Shown: positions 31,924 to 40,103, counted from the first letter of the stretch. The stretch is 46,537 nucleotides of DNA from Candidatus Mediterraneibacter surreyensis (GCA_019118885.1 DWYB01000004.1:1-46537); one strand, 5' to 3'. Notes: generated from the sequence alone by a model not told the origin. Program-made: numbers and translations.

Positions 31924-33204
31924 ATGTCTATCTCAAAAAATATCCGCTTCTTCCGTAAAGAAGCCGGACTCACCCAGAAAGATCTTGCCGGAAAATGTGG
32001 TCTTGCAGAGATCACAATCCGGCAGTACGAATCAGGCAAACGCGAACCCCGCAGCATCCAGATCAAAAAGATTGCCGATGCATTGAAAATATCAGCCGCC
32101 GACCTGTATCTCGGACAAAGTATTGAATATACTGACCGCGCTTCCGCAGTTACAGGGTGCAGGAACCGGTTGAGCGCCTACGCTGATTTTAAAAATACCC
32201 AGACGACTGATGGACAGATACTTCAGGCGGATCTTCTCATTATGGGCGAAATCCTTGTCGAAATCATGCGTGACAGGGAGGATGTGCCCCTGGGGCAGAC
32301 CGGCATATTCAAAGGGCCGTATCCCAGCGGCGCTCCTGCCATCTGTATCGATGCTGCCGCGCGGCTCGGCTGTAATACCGTACTTATCGGAAGTGTAGGC
32401 AGGGATGATTTCGGTCAGTTTGTCCTTAACCGACTGGAAAGCGATGGGGTTGACTGCCGTTATATCAGGCAGATTGATCAAAGTTCTACCGGCTGTGCGT
32501 TTGTCACCTATTTTAAAGACGGATCCCGGAAGTTTATCTTCCATATGGGCGCCGCTCTGCAGGCTGCCCCGCCCGCTCCGGCACAGTTGGGCAGGGTAAA
32601 ATATATGCACATCATGGGCTGCTCGCTGATGGCGGATCCTTATCTGGCTCAGGGGATACTGGATACAATGCACACGCTTTCAAAAGCCGGTACAAAGATT
32701 TCTTTTGATCCGAATATCCGAAAGGAACTGTATCAGACGCCAAAGATAAAAGAAATCTTTTCTGACGTCATGGATCACACGAATATCCTGCTCCCCGGGA
32801 AGGAAGAGCTGCTGCTCATAACCGGGGAGGGCGACATGGATAGCGCTGTCACGAAATGTTTTGAAAATCCTGCTCTGGAGATTCTTGTTCTGAAAGACGG
32901 ATCACGGGGGAGCCGGCTGTACAGGCGCAGCAGTTCCGAAGCTTCTGAAGCAAGCTCGGACAGATTGCAGATGGAGCCCCGGAAGATCGATGCGTATAAG
33001 GTAAACCAGGAAGACGCCACCGGAGCCGGAGACTGTTTTGACGGGGCATTTCTGGCAGGTCTGATTCAAGGGGAGACGCCGGAAACCGCTGCCCGGATGG
33101 GTGCGGCTGCAGGCGCGCTCAATGCCATGGCTTTCGGCCCGATGGAAGGGAAGATAGATCTGGAGACAGTCCACAGGATTATAGAAAACGGCGGACTTTC
33201 CTGA
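31924..33204 (+). CDS. XRE-type HTH fused to a PfkB-family sugar kinase
   Basis: A 426-aa fusion. Residues about 7-61 form an XRE/Cro helix-turn-helix (RFFRKEAGLTQKDLAGKCGLAEITIRQYESGKREP). After a linker of about 40 residues, 102-425 form a ribokinase/PfkB domain with IGSVGRDDFGQ (155-165), FDPNIR and the catalytic signature NQEDATGAGDCFDGAF (361-376, base Asp370). The kinase signature is intact, so it may phosphorylate a sugar (2-keto-3-deoxygluconate or tagatose kinase-like) or use it as a sensor that controls DNA binding. AAAGGAG lies 7 nt before the ATG. It converges on the xylulokinase operon, a likely target. Confidence 0.88.
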   Translation: MSISKNIRFFRKEAGLTQKDLAGKCGLAEITIRQYESGKREPRSIQIKKIADALKISAADLYLGQSIEYTDRASAVTGCRNRLSAYADFKNTQTTDGQILQADLLIMGEILVEIMRDREDVPLGQTGIFKGPYPSGAPAICIDAAARLGCNTVLIGSVGRDDFGQFVLNRLESDGVDCRYIRQIDQSSTGCAFVTYFKDGSRKFIFHMGAALQAAPPAPAQLGRVKYMHIMGCSLMADPYLAQGILDTMHTLSKAGTKISFDPNIRKELYQTPKIKEIFSDVMDHTNILLPGKEELLLITGEGDMDSAVTKCFENPALEILVLKDGSRGSRLYRRSSSEASEASSDRLQMEPRKIDAYKVNQEDATGAGDCFDGAFLAGLIQGETPETAARMGAAAGALNAMAFGPMEGKIDLETVHRIIENGGLS

Positions 33205-33212
33205 AAATAACA

Positions 33213-33249
33213 GATCGGGGCGTTCCTTTTTCCTGCAAGCGCCCCGATC
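33213..33249. terminator. Convergent-gene hairpin
   Basis: Perfect 10-bp arms GATCGGGGCG (33213-33222) and CGCCCCGATC (33240-33249) between the convergent ends of the fusion gene and xylB. T-tracts outside the stem are poor, so efficiency is uncertain. Confidence 0.6.
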
Positions 33250-33294
33250 AATACGTGATAATCTTATATATACTGATTTATATATGTTGTATGT

Positions 33295-34752
33295 TTAAAA
33301 CATTCCTTTCAAGGCCGGATAGAATTTTCTGAACTTCTGATATTTCTCTTCATATTTCTGCACCAGCTCCTCATCCGGCTCCTCGGTTTTTATGACTTTT
33401 ACCAGCTTCTTCGCGGCTTTCTCTACCGAAGGATACACGCCGCATCCGACCGCGGCAAGAATCGCCGCGCCATATCCCGGTCCTTCTTCGCTCTCAATAA
33501 TATCTACTTTCATATTCATCACATTGGCGATGATCTTCCTCCACAGCGGGCTCTTCGCTCCGCCGCCGCAGATCTTCGTCCTCCTCGGATTCACACCGAT
33601 GCTGCGCGCCACTTCAAGAGAATCCCTCAGGCCGAACGCCACGCCCTCAAGAACAGCAAGCGTCATATCCTCACGGCTTGTATCCATGCTCATACCGATA
33701 AATGCTGCTCTCGCATCCGGGTCATTATGCGGGGAACGCTCTCCCATCAGATACGGCAGATAGAATACATGGTTCTCGCCAAGTCCGGTGATTCCCGACT
33801 GCTCTGCTGTATAATCTGTCGTTTTCAGAATTTCATCCATCCACCATTTATTACAGGACGCCGCGCTGAGCATACATCCCATAAGATGATAGTTGCCGTC
33901 TGCATGGGCAAATGAATGAAGGGCGTTATTCTCATCCACACCAAACTTTTCGCTGGAAATAAAAAGTGTTCCCGATGTTCCTAGAGAAATATTACAACCG
34001 CCGTCGCCTACTGTCGCAGTGCCGACAGCAGCGGCCGCATTGTCGCCTGCTCCCGCAATCACCTTTACATCCTGAGATAAGCCAAGCTCTTCCGCAATCT
34101 CCGGCTTCAGACAGCCAACCGGCTCCCAGCTCTCATACAGAGTCGGAAGCTGCTCTTCGGTAATACCGCAGATTTCCATCATTTCTTTTGACCAGCACTT
34201 GTGCTCTACATCGAGCAGCAGCATACCTGACGCATCCGAATAATCTGTACAGAAACTTCCTGACAGCTTATATGCCAGATAATCTTTCGGCAACATGATC
34301 TTCACGATCTTTGCGAAATTATCCGGCTCGTTGTCTTTCATCCACAGGATCTTCGGAGCAGTGAATCCGGCAAAAGCGATATTTGCAGTGTATTTAGAAA
34401 GTTTTTCCTTTCCTATAATATTATTAAGATATTCCACTTGTTTTCCTGTTCGTCCGTCATTCCACAGGATCGCCGGGCGTATCACATTGTCCTCCTTGTC
34501 CAATGCGACCAAACCATGCATCTGTCCGCCAAAGCCGATACCCTTTACCTGACTCTTATCGCACTCCGCGGTAAGCTCCTTCAGACCTGCCATGCTCTGC
34601 TCAAACCAGTCCTCCGGCTTCTGCTCCGACCAGCCCGGATGCGGAAAATAGAGCGGATATTCCTTTGATACGATCTTATGGATCTTCCCGTTCTCATCCA
34701 TCAGCAGAAGCTTGACTGCGGATGTCCCGAGATCCACACCGATAAAAAACAT
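33295..34752 (-). CDS. xylB: Xylulokinase-type FGGY carbohydrate kinase
   Basis: The 485-aa kinase starts MFFIGVDLGTSAVKLLLMDE (phosphate-binding loop), has GIGFGGQMHGLVALD and AILWNDGRT (xylulokinase substrate-site pattern), the catalytic Asp in VIAGAGDNAAAAVG and the C-terminal RRTKICGGGAKSPLWRKIIANVM. It phosphorylates a ketopentose, probably D-xylulose, on O5. GGAGGAAGTGAC precedes the ATG at 34752. A 52-codon upstream extension runs through palindromic repeats and is rejected. It follows the isomerase-like gene by 249 bp, so isomerase plus kinase could form a two-step pathway. Confidence 0.88.
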   Translation of the reverse strand: MFFIGVDLGTSAVKLLLMDENGKIHKIVSKEYPLYFPHPGWSEQKPEDWFEQSMAGLKELTAECDKSQVKGIGFGGQMHGLVALDKEDNVIRPAILWNDGRTGKQVEYLNNIIGKEKLSKYTANIAFAGFTAPKILWMKDNEPDNFAKIVKIMLPKDYLAYKLSGSFCTDYSDASGMLLLDVEHKCWSKEMMEICGITEEQLPTLYESWEPVGCLKPEIAEELGLSQDVKVIAGAGDNAAAAVGTATVGDGGCNISLGTSGTLFISSEKFGVDENNALHSFAHADGNYHLMGCMLSAASCNKWWMDEILKTTDYTAEQSGITGLGENHVFYLPYLMGERSPHNDPDARAAFIGMSMDTSREDMTLAVLEGVAFGLRDSLEVARSIGVNPRRTKICGGGAKSPLWRKIIANVMNMKVDIIESEEGPGYGAAILAAVGCGVYPSVEKAAKKLVKVIKTEEPDEELVQKYEEKYQKFRKFYPALKGMF

Positions 34753-34759
34753 GTCACTT

Positions 34760-34998
34760 CCTCCTTCCGGGACGTAGTCAATTTCATTTTTACTCCGTCC
34801 CCATTCAAAAACAGCCCTGTCCCTTTTTTCATATTGCGGTATCCCCACTGTAATTTTGCACAAATCAAATCTACAAACGCCTTGCATTATCGATGACAAT
34901 TTGTGCACTTTTCTATAGGGGACAGGGATATTTCAGAAAAGGGACAGGACAAACCGCAATCCGGGACGTAGTAAAATCCGGTTTTACTACGTCCCCGA
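34760..34998. repeat. Cluster of GGGAC-type palindromes (REP-like)
   Basis: Two related hairpins flank the region: GGGACGTAGT..ACTCCGTCCC (34769-34802) and the perfect 14-bp arms GGGACGTAGTAAAA/TTTTACTACGTCCC (34963-34995). Between them CCTGTCCCTTTT (34816-34827) pairs with AAAAGGGACAGG (34937-34948), and TGCACAAAT (34857-34865) with ATTTGTGCA (34899-34907). Such GGGGAC/GTCCCC hairpin sets resemble REP elements mobilised by IS200-like RAYT transposases in Firmicutes. None of the intervening sequence looks coding. Confidence 0.6.
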
Positions 34999-35001
34999 TA
35001 A

Positions 35002-36486
35002 TTATCTCCACGGATTCTCTGTCGGGTATCTCACTCCTGCCGGCTGATTATAGCCGATCTCTTCTACCGGAACTCCGATGTATTTGAATACTTCGAACAG
35101 TTCTTTTCCGTAGTGGCCGAACGCAACGGCTCCATGATGCGGATAGTTCTTCTCGATCAGTACGTGGCGATAGAATCTTCCCATCTCCGGAATTGCAAAT
35201 ACGCCGATGGAGCCGAAAGATTTTGACGCGACCGGAAGGATCTCGCCCTGTGCCACATACGCACGCAGTTTATTGTCTGATGTGCTCTGCAAACGGTAGA
35301 ATGTGATGTCGCCCGGTTTGATATCTCCTTCAAGTGTTCCCTGTGTCACCTCTTCCGGCAGCGAACGTGCCATGATGAGCTGATATTTCATCTCACAGGA
35401 AGTCAGTTTCCCTGAAGCTGTATTTCCACAGTGGAATCCCATAAATGTATCTTTATGTGTATACGGGAATTTGCCCTCGATGCTCTCTTTATACATATCG
35501 TCCGGAACTGTATTGTTGATATCCAGAAGGGTAACCGCGTCCTGACTCACTACTGTTCCGATGAACTCGCTTAAGCATCCATAGATATCCACTTCGCAGG
35601 ATACCGGGATTCCCTGAGCTGTCAGACGGCTGTTCACATAGCACGGAACGAATCCGAACTGTGTCTGGAATGCCGGCCAGCATTTTCCTGCAATTGCCAC
35701 ATATTTGCGGTAGCCTCTGTGATCCTCGATCCAGTCTTTCAGGGTCAGCTCATACTGGGCAAGTTTCGTAAGAATCTCCGGTTTCTTGTTTCCTGCTCCC
35801 AGTTCTTCTTCCATCTCTTTAACAACAGCCGGGATTCTCTCGTCGCCTTCATGCTTATTAAATGCCTCGAACAGATCCAGCTCGGAGTTCTCTTCGATCT
35901 CAACACCGATATTGTAGAGTTGCTGGATCGGTGCATTACATGCAAGGAAGTTGAGCGGTCTCGGGCCGAAGCTGATGATCTTCAGGTTGTTGAGGCCTAC
36001 GACAGCTCTTGCGATAGGTTCAAACTCATGGATCATATCAGCACATTCTTCAGCTGTGCCCACCGGATACTCCGGTATGTATGCTTTTACATTGCGCAGT
36101 TTCAGGTTGTAGCTTGCATTGAGCATGCCGCAGTATGCGTCGCCGCGGCCTTGTACAAGATCGTTCTGTGTCTCTTCTGCCGCTGCCACAAACATTTTCG
36201 GTCCATCAAAATGTTTCGCAAGCAACGTTTCAGATATCTCAGGTCCGAAGTTTCCGAGATATACAACAAGTGCATTACATCCTGCTTTCTTGATATCTTC
36301 AAGAGCCTGTACCATGTGAATCTCGCTCTCCACGATGCAGATCGGACACTCATAAACAGTTCCTTTTCCGTATTTCTTCTCATACGCATCGATCAGCGCT
36401 TTTCTTCTGTTTACAGACAGGCTCTCCGGGAAACAGTCGCGGCTTACTGCGACAACTCCGATTTTCAGTTCTGGCATGTTGTTCAT
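35002..36486 (-). CDS. L-fucose/L-arabinose isomerase-like protein
   Basis: A 494-aa protein of the FucI/AraA-like fold. An N-terminal domain (KIGVVAVSRDCFPESL, VVYLGNFGPEISETL, FVAAAEETQ) is followed by a central domain and a C-terminal region with EVDIYGCLSEFIG, DINNTVPD, GFHCGNTASGKL and a run including FYRHVLIEKNYPHHGAVAFGHYGKEL. It probably interconverts an aldose and ketose using a divalent metal; the exact sugar is not readable. The start at 36486 has AGAGGAA 7 nt upstream. It lies between the DUF4867-like gene and xylB on one strand, indicating a shared sugar pathway. Full-length. Confidence 0.82.
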   Translation of the reverse strand: MNNMPELKIGVVAVSRDCFPESLSVNRRKALIDAYEKKYGKGTVYECPICIVESEIHMVQALEDIKKAGCNALVVYLGNFGPEISETLLAKHFDGPKMFVAAAEETQNDLVQGRGDAYCGMLNASYNLKLRNVKAYIPEYPVGTAEECADMIHEFEPIARAVVGLNNLKIISFGPRPLNFLACNAPIQQLYNIGVEIEENSELDLFEAFNKHEGDERIPAVVKEMEEELGAGNKKPEILTKLAQYELTLKDWIEDHRGYRKYVAIAGKCWPAFQTQFGFVPCYVNSRLTAQGIPVSCEVDIYGCLSEFIGTVVSQDAVTLLDINNTVPDDMYKESIEGKFPYTHKDTFMGFHCGNTASGKLTSCEMKYQLIMARSLPEEVTQGTLEGDIKPGDITFYRLQSTSDNKLRAYVAQGEILPVASKSFGSIGVFAIPEMGRFYRHVLIEKNYPHHGAVAFGHYGKELFEVFKYIGVPVEEIGYNQPAGVRYPTENPWR

Positions 36487-36547
36487 AGTTGATTCCTCTC
36501 TTTCTTTTTGCCGCCATTGCAGCATCTACTCTTTGTTACAGGTTGCT

Positions 36548-36588
36548 TTGTATGTTATTGTATGTTACCGCGTGATAACAGTCTCTTA
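36548..36588. promoter_or_regulatory. Tandem 10-bp repeat and inverted repeat before the isomerase gene
   Basis: Exact tandem TTGTATGTTA at 36548-36557 and 36558-36567, then GATAA-n7-TTATC at about 36572-36588, in the gap between the DUF4867-like and isomerase genes. Direct repeats of about one helical turn suit an AraC-type regulator; the araC-like gene is 0.8 kb away. Confidence 0.4.
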
Positions 36589-36603
36589 TCAGTCCGCCCG
36601 TTT

Positions 36604-37218
36604 CTATACTTCCAGGTTCTCACCTTTCAGTCCGCAGAACACGCTTCCAATTCCTGCCTCCTCGTGAGCAATCAGCCATTTGTTCACTGCGGTCAGCAGA
36701 CGGTTCTCTCCTTCTTTCGCAGGTGCAAATGTCAGATCCTCATTGGTTCCTTTCGGAAGAACGATCACACATCTGAATCCTCCTTCCTGCGCAGAGCAGG
36801 GAGCATAGTGAAGTGTCGTCGCATACAGCTCGACCGCTGTTCCCGCCGGCACGAAAAACGCCTCTGCTTTTGATGTATCATATGTGTCATCCTCTTCAAT
36901 ATCCTGCTGGCATCCCAATATCAGGATCAGATCTGTAGCAGCAATATCGATCTCTGAACTTCTGTGATACTCGAATGCATTCAGCTTATGGTTATCTCCA
37001 TTACAGTACCCGATCTGTATCGGCAGACCGCCAAAGCCTTTCCTGCATACATCGTCTGCTTCCGGCAGAACTTCCATCGCCTCTACAGACGGTACATAGA
37101 CAACATCCTTCGGCAGCGGAGTGTGCTCCATCTCTTTTAAGATCCTCTCAAAAGAGAATTCTGTGACCACTTTCCCGTATTTGCCGAAGGATGTGTCTGT
37201 CAGTTCCTGGATTTTCAT
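36604..37218 (-). CDS. DUF4867-like cupin-type protein
   Basis: A 204-aa protein that I associate with DUF4867, a cupin-like family found beside sugar isomerase and kinase genes in Lachnospiraceae. Visible: KIQELTDTSFGKYGKVV at the start, QIGYCNGDNHKLNAFEYHRSSEID and FVPAGTAVELYATTLHYAPC, a jelly-roll pattern with His and Glu that could bind metal. Biochemical function is not known to me; a sugar epimerase/isomerase or lyase role is conceivable. A perfect AAGGAGG precedes the ATG. First gene of the operon with the isomerase and xylulokinase. Confidence 0.75.
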   Translation of the reverse strand: MKIQELTDTSFGKYGKVVTEFSFERILKEMEHTPLPKDVVYVPSVEAMEVLPEADDVCRKGFGGLPIQIGYCNGDNHKLNAFEYHRSSEIDIAATDLILILGCQQDIEEDDTYDTSKAEAFFVPAGTAVELYATTLHYAPCSAQEGGFRCVIVLPKGTNEDLTFAPAKEGENRLLTAVNKWLIAHEEAGIGSVFCGLKGENLEV

Positions 37219-37371
37219 ATCATGACCTCCTTAAGTTTCGATGCGTGCGCACAGCCCTGGTATGTCTTTTGCGGTATGTGCTCACCCTCTGTCTTATGAG
37301 GTCATTTTATCATCTTCATCTCCCTTTATCGACCAAATAGTTAGCTATTTTATGCCCATTTCTTATCTTTT

Positions 37372-38199
37372 CTACTTTACCCTCTTATTTTCTCTGTAGT
37401 CGCTGGGGAGCATTCCATACTTCTTCCGAAACGCCCTGGCCAGAGCCTTGCTTCCCGAGAATCCGTTCTTAAGCGCAACTTCTGTGATACTGTATCTGCC
37501 GTCATCCAGATCCTTTACCGCATAGTCCAGCCTGATGCTCTGCACATAACTTTTAAATGTAATTCCCGCATATTTCTGAAACATCCTCGAAAGATAATTG
37601 GGAGAATAGTCGAAAACTTTTGCCACCTCCTCAAGCGCCAGATCTCCCGTATAATTCTCTTTCATATAGGAAGTAATGGCAGAAAGTTTGTTAAGATTTT
37701 TATTCTTACGCACAAAGACTTCATCCACTTCTATAAGCCTGTAATCTTTCACCAGCAGATACATAATCTGATAGAAAATGCTCTTCATCTGCATGTCATA
37801 GCCGCAGGCTTTCCTGCTGTAAACTTCATACAATTCCCTGATAAGCTCCATAAAACGCTCATCTCTCCTGCCCGGCTCATGGGAGAACCATATAAACTGT
37901 TCTCCGGTAAAATATCCCTCGAACAATTTCAAAGGAATCTGGAGCACGATCGTCTCATTGGGCAGAGGCGAATCAATCGAATGCACTTCATTGGAATTTA
38001 CGATCATGAAATTGCCCGGCGCCAGATGCCATTGCCTGTCGTCAACATAAAATTCCAGTTCTCCGCTGCACACCGCGAAAATTTCAATCGATCTGTGCCA
38101 GTGCTTTTCCCGGTAATAATTACCTCCGCTACCCTCAAAAATAAACAGCTTAAACGGGAATCCCGCTTCCGGTACGATAAGTTCATGTGAAAACTTCAT
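37372..38199 (-). CDS. AraC-family transcriptional regulator
   Basis: A 275-aa regulator. The N-terminal cupin sugar-sensing domain has the HWHRSIEIF..GELEFYVDD pattern (about 32-60) and LAPGNFMIVNSNEVHS. The C-terminal double HTH has DLALEEVAKVFDYSPNYLSRMFQKYAGITFKSYVQSIRLDYA and SITEVALKNGFSGSKALARAFRKKYGMLPSDYR. It lies directly upstream of the DUF4867/isomerase/xylulokinase genes on the same strand and probably activates them in response to their sugar. A short palindrome AAATAG-ttag-CTATTT sits at 37335-37350. Confidence 0.9.
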   Translation of the reverse strand: MKFSHELIVPEAGFPFKLFIFEGSGGNYYREKHWHRSIEIFAVCSGELEFYVDDRQWHLAPGNFMIVNSNEVHSIDSPLPNETIVLQIPLKLFEGYFTGEQFIWFSHEPGRRDERFMELIRELYEVYSRKACGYDMQMKSIFYQIMYLLVKDYRLIEVDEVFVRKNKNLNKLSAITSYMKENYTGDLALEEVAKVFDYSPNYLSRMFQKYAGITFKSYVQSIRLDYAVKDLDDGRYSITEVALKNGFSGSKALARAFRKKYGMLPSDYRENKRVK

Positions 38200-38385
38200 T
38201 ACTCAATCCATCCTTGCATTTGCCAGAGATATATCTTTGATCATAATTATAATTTTTTCACACACCATTTGCAACGTATGACGCTCACACTCTTCGCACT
38301 TTTCCGGCATATATTGAACTAAATACCTTGGTTTGCAGAGAATCCTGACAACCGCTGTATGAAAGGAAAGGAGTTATCAATATTA

Positions 38386-39360
38386 ATGAGTATAAAAGGA
38401 CTGGACGTCAGTGAATTTCAAGGAGAAGTGGACTGGGAGCGGGTCAAGGCCGCGGGCTATAAATTCGCAATGCTCAGGGCCGGATACGGATATAACACCG
38501 TAGACAAACAATTCAGAAGAAACGCATCCGAATGCAACCGGATCGGACTTCCCGTCGGAGCGTATTGGTTCTGCTATGCATTTTCTCCGGAGAAAGCAGT
38601 GCAGGAGGCTGACGGATGCATCGACACTGTTTCAGAATACCGCCTCGATTATCCGGTCTGCTATGACATAGAGCAGGCGTCCGCGGATTATATTGAAAAA
38701 CAGGATGTGTCATTTACCCCTGCCCTGGCCAAAAACGTAGTGAAAAGCTTCTGTGACCGGATAGAAGCAAAGGGATACTATGCCATGTTTTACACAAACC
38801 GCAATTTCCTTGATACCTATCTGGGAGCGGAACTTCCAAAACGATATGCATACTGGTACGCCCGCTATACAGATCAATTCGACGGAACAAACTGCGGGAT
38901 CTGGCAGTATACAAGCACCGGCCGCATACCCGGAATTACCGGGAATGTAGACCTGGATCTGGGCTATGTGGACTATCCTTCGGTTATAAAAAAAGCTGGT
39001 CTGAACCATCTTTCCGGTTCATCGCCTGCCCCGGCTCCGGTTCCCGAGTATATCACTTATGTAATCCAGCCGGGAGATACTCTCAGCGAGATTGCCCGGC
39101 GCTACGGCACAACAGTAACTGCGCTTACACGGCTCAATAAACTTTCTGATCCGGATAGAATTTACGCAGGCAATACAATCAAAGTTCCCGAAAGCGGATC
39201 TGACAGCAGCTCTTCCCCGCAGTATTATACGATCCGCTCTGGCGATACTCTCAGTGAAATCGCTCAGAAGTTCGGAACCAGCGTCAACGCTCTAACACGG
39301 CTGAACGGCATTTCCAATCCGGATCGCATCTATGCAGGTACCAGAATACGCGTGAAGTAA
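38386..39360 (+). CDS. GH25 lysozyme with two LysM repeats
   Basis: A 324-aa muramidase-type protein. The GH25 domain (about 3-205) shows KGLDVSEFQGEVDW (Asp7), the catalytic pair in VCYDIEQ (Asp94, Glu96) and CGIWQYTSTGRIPG. After a Pro/Ser linker, two LysM modules follow (about 223-267 and 280-324; both have GDTLSEIA.(R/Q)(R/K)(Y/F)GT). The expected activity is cutting the MurNAc-GlcNAc bond of peptidoglycan. The start at 38386 is used because AAAGGAG lies upstream, though at a longish 12 nt. There is no signal peptide or membrane helix, unusual for a cell-wall hydrolase outside a prophage. Neighbours are not phage genes. Confidence 0.92.
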   Translation: MSIKGLDVSEFQGEVDWERVKAAGYKFAMLRAGYGYNTVDKQFRRNASECNRIGLPVGAYWFCYAFSPEKAVQEADGCIDTVSEYRLDYPVCYDIEQASADYIEKQDVSFTPALAKNVVKSFCDRIEAKGYYAMFYTNRNFLDTYLGAELPKRYAYWYARYTDQFDGTNCGIWQYTSTGRIPGITGNVDLDLGYVDYPSVIKKAGLNHLSGSSPAPAPVPEYITYVIQPGDTLSEIARRYGTTVTALTRLNKLSDPDRIYAGNTIKVPESGSDSSSSPQYYTIRSGDTLSEIAQKFGTSVNALTRLNGISNPDRIYAGTRIRVK

Positions 39361-39444
39361 ATTAAGATTTTCATAAAGAATTTTCTTTTTCTTTTATAGA
39401 TTAAACATACTTTGGACACATTTTCTGTCTATACTATGAATCAG

Positions 39445-39579
39445 ATAGTTGATAAAACAACTATCTCCCCCCTCATAAAGTATTGGCATCCCGGGGGAAC
39501 CGGGATGTCACACTTTACTCTCATTCCTTTAGATAACTATAACAACACGGAACCCGCTGGCCGATTGGTCAGCGGGTTC
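39445..39579. other. Chain of three hairpins after the lysozyme gene
   Basis: GATAGTTG-ataaaa-CAACTATC (about 39445-39466), GGCATCCCGG-gggaa-CCGGGATGTC (about 39485-39509) and GAACCCGCTGGCC-gatt-GGTCAGCGGGTTC (39550-39579). The last is probably the terminator of the convergent minus-strand gene, whose stop codon lies in its stem. The first two could belong to a small RNA or to the 3' UTR of the lysozyme mRNA. Confidence 0.45.
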
Positions 39580-40027
39580 TGCTGTATATTCCCCTCTCAA
39601 TCTTGATCCAGAAATTATCCTCCGCCATACGCCCTTCCGTTTTCTGGATAATCATAAATGGATCATAAAACGGAAGATTCAGTTCCTGCAGCATGATCTT
39701 CATCTTATCTCTTGTTCGCGGAAAACATCTGGATTCAAGGAATTCCTCATATTCTTTGTACGTCGGATGTTCGTTTTTCCCAAACGCACGGAATACCGGG
39801 TCTGTAACAAAATTTTTTATTATAACATGCTGCGCACGTTCATCTACATCAATAACAGTGCAAAGCTGATTTTCATACATATAGCAAAGTCGAAGCGGAT
39901 ATTGTTTCTCGGGTATCTTCAGTTCATACAGAAGCCACGTTCTTTCCCGGAGAATACAGAGAAGGGATGCCGCCGCACCTTTCGCCTCGCTCACATAATA
40001 GATATGATTTCTTATTAGAGAGTACAT
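39569..40027 (-). CDS. Hypothetical protein, 152 aa
   Basis: Start ATG at 40027 (a GTG just before is possible). No domain recognised. The protein is mixed alpha/beta with no membrane helix. A conserved-looking C-terminal part includes YEEFLESRCFPRTRDKMKIM, LNLPFYDPFMIIQKTEGR and MAEDNFWIKIERG. Similar small proteins are, from memory, common uncharacterised Lachnospiraceae proteins. Two CCCT-n7-AGGG palindromes lie just upstream, suggesting specific regulation. The coding end overlaps the terminator hairpin. Confidence 0.7.
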   Translation of the reverse strand: MYSLIRNHIYYVSEAKGAAASLLCILRERTWLLYELKIPEKQYPLRLCYMYENQLCTVIDVDERAQHVIIKNFVTDPVFRAFGKNEHPTYKEYEEFLESRCFPRTRDKMKIMLQELNLPFYDPFMIIQKTEGRMAEDNFWIKIERGIYSRTR

Positions 40028-40037
40028 CACCTATAAT

Positions 40038-40084
40038 CCCTAAATATGAGGGGGTTTTCTCTATTTTATCCCTGATTTTTAGGG
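40038..40084. promoter_or_regulatory. Twin CCCT-n7-AGGG palindromes, probable operators
   Basis: CCCTAAATATGAGGG (40038-40052) and CCCTGATTTTTAGGG (40070-40084), centres 32 bp apart (three helical turns), directly before the 152-aa gene and bracketing a possible -10 (TAAAAT on the minus strand, about 40060-40065). This is the pattern of a cooperatively binding repressor. Confidence 0.5.
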
Positions 40085-40103
40085 TTTTATCTTCTCCCCA
40101 TAC

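Noticed and set aside
34753-34908. 52-residue N-terminal extension of xylulokinase
   Set aside because: The extension is encoded by palindromic repeats and precedes a strong Shine-Dalgarno; FGGY kinases begin at the DLGT loop.
34760-34998. CRISPR array
   Set aside because: The repeats are palindromic and unequally spaced with no constant repeat-spacer period and no cas genes in the window.
38386-39360. Prophage endolysin module
   Set aside because: No phage structural, portal, integrase or terminase gene is in the neighbourhood; surrounding genes are sugar metabolism.
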